Part shown: positions 63,962 to 64,000 of the stretch, in pieces | Position numbering within the stretch: position 1 is the stretch's first letter | Layout: every line of letters begins with the position of its first letter | Assembly (NCBI RefSeq): GCF_900114915.1 | Contig: NZ_FOUS01000001.1 | Coordinates: 434,001-498,000 of the forward strand | Source: Bradyrhizobium sp. Rc3b | Lineage (GTDB): Bacteria > Pseudomonadota > Alphaproteobacteria > Rhizobiales > Xanthobacteraceae | Direction: 5' to 3' | Length of the DNA: 64,000 bases | The notes under the pieces: model-generated | The model's input: the letters and a program-made list of their open reading frames with translations, nothing else | Databases searched by the model: none | Told to the model about the DNA's origin: nothing | Made by a program: the position numbers and the translations under genes

Positions 63962-64000
63962 GGCGATAGACGTGAGACGCGAGCGCGCGCCTCACCCCTC

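Overview
The window is GC-rich, densely coded alphaproteobacterial chromosome. Gene content (many acyl-CoA enzymes, ABC binding proteins, a Sox cluster) and the intergenic palindromes (for example the CGTAGGGTGGGCAAA family) suggest Bradyrhizobium or a close relative in the Nitrobacteraceae. This is inference from style and protein families; no rRNA or tRNA gene is present to fix the taxon, and I saw no insertion sequence, phage gene or CRISPR array.

Layout. 1-6.8 kb: surface and polysaccharide genes (the tail of one protein, two family-2 glycosyltransferases), a Gram-negative sortase with its VIT/VWA sorting-signal target, and a divergent XRE regulator. 6.8-18.8 kb: an acyl-CoA catabolic region with a LivK-like binding protein, acyl-CoA ligase, two acyl-CoA dehydrogenases, glutathione transferase, AraC regulator, beta-keto acid cleavage enzyme (BKACE) and a two-subunit biotin-dependent acyl-CoA carboxylase. 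19-25.3 kb: a ceramidase-like membrane protein and a five-gene dipeptide-type ABC importer. 25.6-28.3 kb: acyl-CoA ligase and iron-type alcohol dehydrogenase. 28.9-34.8 kb: RND efflux adaptor and pump, then another LivK-like binding protein. 35-39.6 kb: an ABC export-type operon (ATPase, double FtsX permease, AttH/CrtC lipocalin-like protein, MAPEG protein). 39.8-44.9 kb: two MFS transporters, an N-acyl-D-amino-acid deacylase and a small acidic protein. 45-54.1 kb: a sulfur region with a persulfide dioxygenase-rhodanese fusion, two DsrE-family copies, and soxXYZAKB. 54.3-64 kb: DUF938 methyltransferase, prolyl oligopeptidase, two MFS transporters, a VOC protein, a carboxymuconolactone-decarboxylase-family protein and a pair of acyl-CoA dehydrogenases.

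The most unusual locus is 46.3-50 kb. A gene for a type I periplasmic-binding domain fused to a pentameric (Cys-loop-type) ligand-gated ion channel sits, in opposite orientation, inside the Sox region. It is flanked by two copies of a block made of the soxB 3' end plus a dsrE-like gene; the outer copy keeps only about 23 codons of soxB. This looks like an insertion or recombination that duplicated the end of the sox operon around the channel gene.

Nearly every longer intergenic gap holds one of about seven families of imperfect palindromes. In at least two places a repeat has supplied the end of a reading frame.
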